DNA of 62,525 nt from Actinomycetales bacterium JB111 (lineage in GTDB: Bacteria > Actinomycetota > Actinomycetes > Actinomycetales > Actinomycetaceae): assembly GCA_900163555.1 (NCBI GenBank), contig FUHX01000081.1:1-62525 (forward strand). Direction: 5' to 3'. Position 1 is the first letter of the stretch; every line of letters begins with the position of its first letter. Shown here one piece after another: positions 60,584 through 62,525 of this stretch. The translations under genes were made by a program, and so were the position numbers. Under the pieces are notes generated by a model, which saw only the letters and a list, made by a program, of their open reading frames with translations, made no database searches and had not been told where the DNA came from.

Positions 60584-60841
60584 ATGGCTGAGCGCGAGAC
60601 CATCAACGGGAATCCCGTCACCGAGGAGCAGATCTCGGCATGGGCGGATGAGGCCGAGGCTGGGTTCGACGTCGAGAGGTTGAAGATGCGGGGGCGTGGG
60701 CGCCCCGGCCGTGGTGCTGAGCCCTCGCAGGTCGTCGCGTTGCGTCTGACCGTGGAGGAGATCGCCGACCTCGACGCTCGGGCAAAGCGGGAGGGCAAGT
60801 CTCGCTCGGACGTCATCCGAGAAGCCCTGGCATCGGCGTGA
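60584..60841 (+). CDS. Ribbon-helix-helix antitoxin
   Basis: An 85-residue protein with an N-terminal toxin-binding part (NGNPVTEEQISAWADEAEAG), a basic linker GRGRPGRGAEPSQ, and a CopG-type ribbon-helix-helix VVALRLTVEEIADLDARAKR...SRSDVIREALASA. The 25 bases before ATG 60584 are unusually AT-rich for this genome and include TATAAC and the palindrome CATTAATG (60574-60581), probably promoter and operator. Its usual toxin partner appears lost; see the next feature. Confidence 0.85.
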   Translation: MAERETINGNPVTEEQISAWADEAEAGFDVERLKMRGRGRPGRGAEPSQVVALRLTVEEIADLDARAKREGKSRSDVIREALASA

Positions 60842-60930
60842 AGGTCCACCCGCCGGCCCGCCTGCTGCCGGGCGCCGACCACGGCGGCTGCAGGCAGACT
60901 GTGCCCCGACCCGGGAGGACCCACACATGA
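60838..60930 (+). pseudogene. Remnant of the partner toxin start
   Basis: GTG 60838 overlaps the antitoxin TGA (GTGA) and opens a frame reading VKVHPPAR, the way the toxins paired with this antitoxin type commonly begin. After about eight codons the sequence no longer resembles that family, and it stops after 30 residues inside the next gene's start. It looks like the surviving 5' end of a deleted toxin gene; chance is not excluded. Confidence 0.45.
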
Positions 60931-61472
60931 CGACGCCGAATGTTCACCGCCGGCTGGCCGAACGGCTCGACTCGCTCGAGGGCCTCGCCATCAGGTGCTA
61001 CGCGGCCGCGACCGCGGCCCTGCTCGCGGTCGGCACGTTCCTGCCCGTGTGGTCGTTCCTCGCCGAGCGCGGGGGCGACGACGATGACTGGCACGCCTTC
61101 AGCGTCTGGGACTCGCTCCGGTACTCGTTCGGCGCCGAGCACGTGCACAGCAACCAGGACTACTGGGGTCAGAAGTTCTCTTCGCTGCTCGGGGTGGGGC
61201 TCATCGTCCTGCTGGTCGGCGTCGCCCTCGCGATCGTCCTGTGCCTCGTCGCTGCCCGCCGCTCCTCGGGCCGCGTGGGCGTCGTCGTCGGGAAGGCGGT
61301 GGCGGTGCTCCTTGTGGCCGTCTCCGTCGTCGTGTTCCTGCCGCTGATCGGCGGCGGGAGGCACCCGAGCCATCTCGAGCACCCGCTGTGGGTGTTCGTG
61401 GCCGGGGTCGCGCTCTTCGTGGCGCTCGCGTTCTCGCCCACGCTCCAGCGGCTCGCGCGGCGCGAGCGCTGA
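60927..61472 (+). CDS. Four-helix membrane protein
   Basis: A 181-residue integral membrane protein with helices at about 23-45, 90-112, 121-141 and 150-170 and a short Asp-rich extracytoplasmic loop (GGDDDDWHAFSVWDSLRYSF). ATG 60927 overlaps the remnant toxin stop and follows GGGAGGAC. It converges on the HTTM-type gene. Not recognised. Confidence 0.78.
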   Translation: MTTPNVHRRLAERLDSLEGLAIRCYAAATAALLAVGTFLPVWSFLAERGGDDDDWHAFSVWDSLRYSFGAEHVHSNQDYWGQKFSSLLGVGLIVLLVGVALAIVLCLVAARRSSGRVGVVVGKAVAVLLVAVSVVVFLPLIGGGRHPSHLEHPLWVFVAGVALFVALAFSPTLQRLARRER

Positions 61473-61526
61473 CGGGGGAGGGGCAGGCGGCACGGAAGGA
61501 CGCGCACCCGCCCTGAGCCACCCTCG

Positions 61527-62459
61527 TCAGCGGAGGCGCGCGGGCAGCAGCCGTTCCACCGGGAAGTACGGGACGTACAGCACGCCGGAGAGGTTGTGCC
61601 GGAACCGGATCCCCATGATGACGAAGATGCCCCAGTGCATCGAGAAGGCGCTCACCGCCCACAGGCGCGCGAGCCGGCGGTCGAGCAGCGCGAGCGGGGC
61701 GGCGAGCTCGAGCACGAGCGACCCCGCGGCCGAGACCGTGAACAGTGCCGTCCGCGGGTAGAGCCTGATCCCGAGCCCGGCCGCCCTGCTGCCGAGCAGC
61801 TCCTTCCTCAGGCCGTCCGCGGCGATCTGGCGGCGCAGCACCTCACCGTCCGCCCATCGCCAGCCGAGCGGGCCGGCGACCTTCGCGTAGCCGGCGAGGA
61901 AGTAGTTCACGGCGGTGACCGCCTGCATCCCGCGCACGGGCGCGGCATACCGCCACGACGACGGCGCGGCGGTCTTCGGGCCGCCGGTCGCCCGGCGAGC
62001 GACCAGGGAGTCGATCGAGACGGCGTCGGCGGACGGGGCCAGTCCCAGCGCGGCGGTGTGCAGGACGAGGTTGTTGTCGCTGTGGAAGATCATCGACCAC
62101 GAGTTGCGGTACGACAGCGACCACGTGAGCAGCGCGGCGTGCAGGGGGCCGGTCACGCGGTGCCGCAGGCCGAGGGTGAACGCGACGTCGGAAGCGATCG
62201 TCGCGTACATGAGGGCGTCCGCGACCGGTGCGGGGAGCGGCCGGCGCAGGACCTTCACCGGCCCGACCGGACGGAACAGCGACGGGTCGGTGCGGTGGAC
62301 GGCGCGGAACATCCTCACCCGCCGCGCGAGGTAGTAGGCCGTGTACGCGCCGGTCGCCACGCGGTTGAGCGCGGGGCGGGCGGCCGAGGTGGCGGGAAGG
62401 ATGCGTCGGTCGAGGGCGGACGCGAGCCGGTGGGCGGCCGCGCGGATCCGGGTGAACAT
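61527..62459 (-). CDS. HTTM-domain membrane protein
   Basis: A 310-residue polytopic protein of the HTTM type (bacterial relatives of vitamin K-dependent gamma-glutamyl carboxylase). Typical parts are RNSWSMIFHSDNNLVLHTA, AVNYFLAGYAKVAGPLGWRW and FSMHWGIFVIMGI. Substrate and activity of bacterial members are mostly unknown. ATG 62459 follows GGAGAG. It appears to be the second gene of a unit whose first gene lies outside the window; the last 66 bases hold no complete gene. Confidence 0.8.
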   Translation of the reverse strand: MFTRIRAAAHRLASALDRRILPATSAARPALNRVATGAYTAYYLARRVRMFRAVHRTDPSLFRPVGPVKVLRRPLPAPVADALMYATIASDVAFTLGLRHRVTGPLHAALLTWSLSYRNSWSMIFHSDNNLVLHTAALGLAPSADAVSIDSLVARRATGGPKTAAPSSWRYAAPVRGMQAVTAVNYFLAGYAKVAGPLGWRWADGEVLRRQIAADGLRKELLGSRAAGLGIRLYPRTALFTVSAAGSLVLELAAPLALLDRRLARLWAVSAFSMHWGIFVIMGIRFRHNLSGVLYVPYFPVERLLPARLR

Positions 62460-62525
62460 CGGGTCTCTCCAGGGGGTTCGGGGTACGGGGTCGTCATCGA
62501 CCGGCGCCGGCGGACGGGGAGGGGG

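Overview
The window is very GC-rich, densely packed bacterial DNA. Gene order, frequent 4-base start/stop overlaps, many GTG starts and genes such as a SepIVA-like coiled-coil protein, an RNase E with long disordered arms and a SAM-IV-like riboswitch point to an actinomycete, most likely in the Micrococcales (inferred from synteny and protein style, not from a marker gene).

Layout. 149-4867: a drug-efflux-type ABC transporter, a DesK/LuxR-type two-component pair and a PlsC-like acyltransferase. 4842-11079: an AMIN-like lipoprotein, ddl, a MarR-MFS operon, a DUF3515 lipoprotein, thiL and rpmB. 11285-19909: recG, a convergent ABC ATPase/permease pair, then a tightly coupled run rsmD-coaD-sepIVA-like-DUF177-rnc-mutM from which rpmF is missing. 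19910-23700: a lower-GC accessory insert with a DUF262-HNH-RAMA restriction-like protein, a membrane-protein pseudogene and an HNH-like protein. 23705-25322: a hotdog thioesterase, a cupin and a GNAT enzyme. 25544-34155: a DosR-like regulator facing a cydABDC operon whose last gene is a DevS/DosS-like heme sensor kinase; a DosR-type palindrome lies over the cydA promoter. 34609-53229: the conserved rne-rplU-rpmA-obg-proB-proA-nadD-rsfS-gpgP-tRNA-Ala backbone, interrupted by a DUF4921 gene, an ECF sigma/anti-sigma-like pair, and a SAM-IV-like riboswitch with a Met/Cys-rich leader ORF and a diverged luciferase-like protein. 53357-62459: a variable segment after the tRNA with an amber-stopped MazF toxin, a TetR-regulated fused ABC transporter plus RhtX/FptX-type siderophore carrier, an antitoxin whose toxin seems lost, and membrane proteins.

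How the genes work together. The clearest circuit is respiratory: the heme-histidine kinase, its DosR-like partner and the GGGAC-N4-GTCCC box predict redox or oxygen control of cytochrome bd. The 55583-60525 locus looks like siderophore uptake or export under TetR control. The 45690-47042 unit looks like a sulfur-responsive RNA switch.

Two signals run through the whole window. Many genes start 6-7 bases after a TAnnnT -10 box with no Shine-Dalgarno, so they are probably leaderless. At several genes the sequence around the stop codon is repeated in tandem just beyond the gene, perfectly at two or three loci and more loosely at others.
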